DNA of 6,167 bases from an uncultured Bacilli bacterium (lineage in GTDB: Bacteria; Bacillota_I; Bacilli_A; RF39; UBA660), in the NCBI GenBank assembly GCA_944332505.1, contig CALVKC010000069.1, positions 1 through 6,167 on the forward strand. Reading direction: 5' to 3'. A program made the translations under genes and the position numbers. A model generated the notes under the pieces. The model was not told the origin of the DNA. It worked only from the letters and a program-made list of their open reading frames with translations, and made no database searches. Numbering within the stretch: the first letter of the stretch is position 1; the number at the start of each line of letters is the position of its first letter. Of this stretch, positions 6,143 through 6,167 are shown in pieces.

Positions 6143-6167
6143 ATGGAAAAGATTCCATGCCAAAAAG
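6143..6167 (+). CDS. Possible start of an unidentified gene, cut by the window end
   Basis: An ATG at 6143 opens a frame reading MEKIPCQK before the sequence ends. The frame is open back to a TAA at 6101-6103. The only upstream purine-rich stretch is AGAAAG around 6130-6135, a weak ribosome binding site about 7 nt away. A promoter at 6060-6087 would transcribe it. A small hairpin (ATGGAA 6143-6148 with TTCCAT 6153-6158) includes the start codon. The fragment is too short to identify and may not be a gene. Confidence 0.3.

Noticed and set aside
6094..6167. T-box or known riboswitch in the right-edge leader
   Set aside because: No T-box core sequence or other recognisable aptamer signature is visible, and too little sequence is present.

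Overview
The window comes from an AT-rich Gram-positive-type bacterium, most likely an uncultured member of the Bacillota/Bacilli (Erysipelotrichales or RF39-like). The reasons are the Firmicute-style S7 and elongation factor sequences, strong AGGAGG-type ribosome binding sites, very low GC, and a FemAB-type peptidoglycan cross-bridge enzyme, which implies a cell wall. Tryptophan in rpsG and fusA is encoded by TGG and the genes end in TAA or TAG, so there is no sign of the mycoplasma code in which TGA encodes Trp. Genus-level assignment cannot be made from the sequence alone.

Positions 1-3822 are the distal part of the str operon on the + strand: rpsG (5' end cut off by the window), fusA and tuf. 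fusA follows rpsG with a 5-nt gap, and its ribosome binding site lies inside the last two sense codons of rpsG. tuf follows after 71 bp that hold a palindrome and a probable internal promoter, and it ends at a strong bidirectional hairpin terminator (3788-3822). These genes encode a small-subunit protein and the two GTPases that drive translation elongation.

Positions 3828-4784 are an accessory module. A small Cro/CI-type regulator on the - strand is divergent from a membrane-anchored surface-type protein on the + strand. The 114 bp between them carry three copies of a dyad operator placed before, within and after a promoter facing the + strand gene. That gene is broken by one in-frame TAA: the frame stays open for 83 more codons.

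Positions 4788-6011 (- strand) encode a complete, very AT-rich FemAB-family aminoacyltransferase, tail to tail with the broken gene at 3 bp spacing. Upstream of it, two divergent promoters share one -35 region: one drives femX, and the other points out of the right edge toward a truncated ORF beginning near 6143.

The most interesting signal is in EF-G. The G4 guanine-recognition motif NKxD reads NKMA, and the serine of the G5 motif (usually GSA) is Asp. The acid that normally reads the guanine base is lost in G4, and an acid appears in its partner motif G5, while the P-loop, switch I, DTPGH and domain IV motifs are intact. EF-Tu in the same operon keeps NKCD and GSALK. This could be a relocated guanine contact or altered nucleotide handling. 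No CRISPR array, rRNA, tRNA or insertion sequence was seen.
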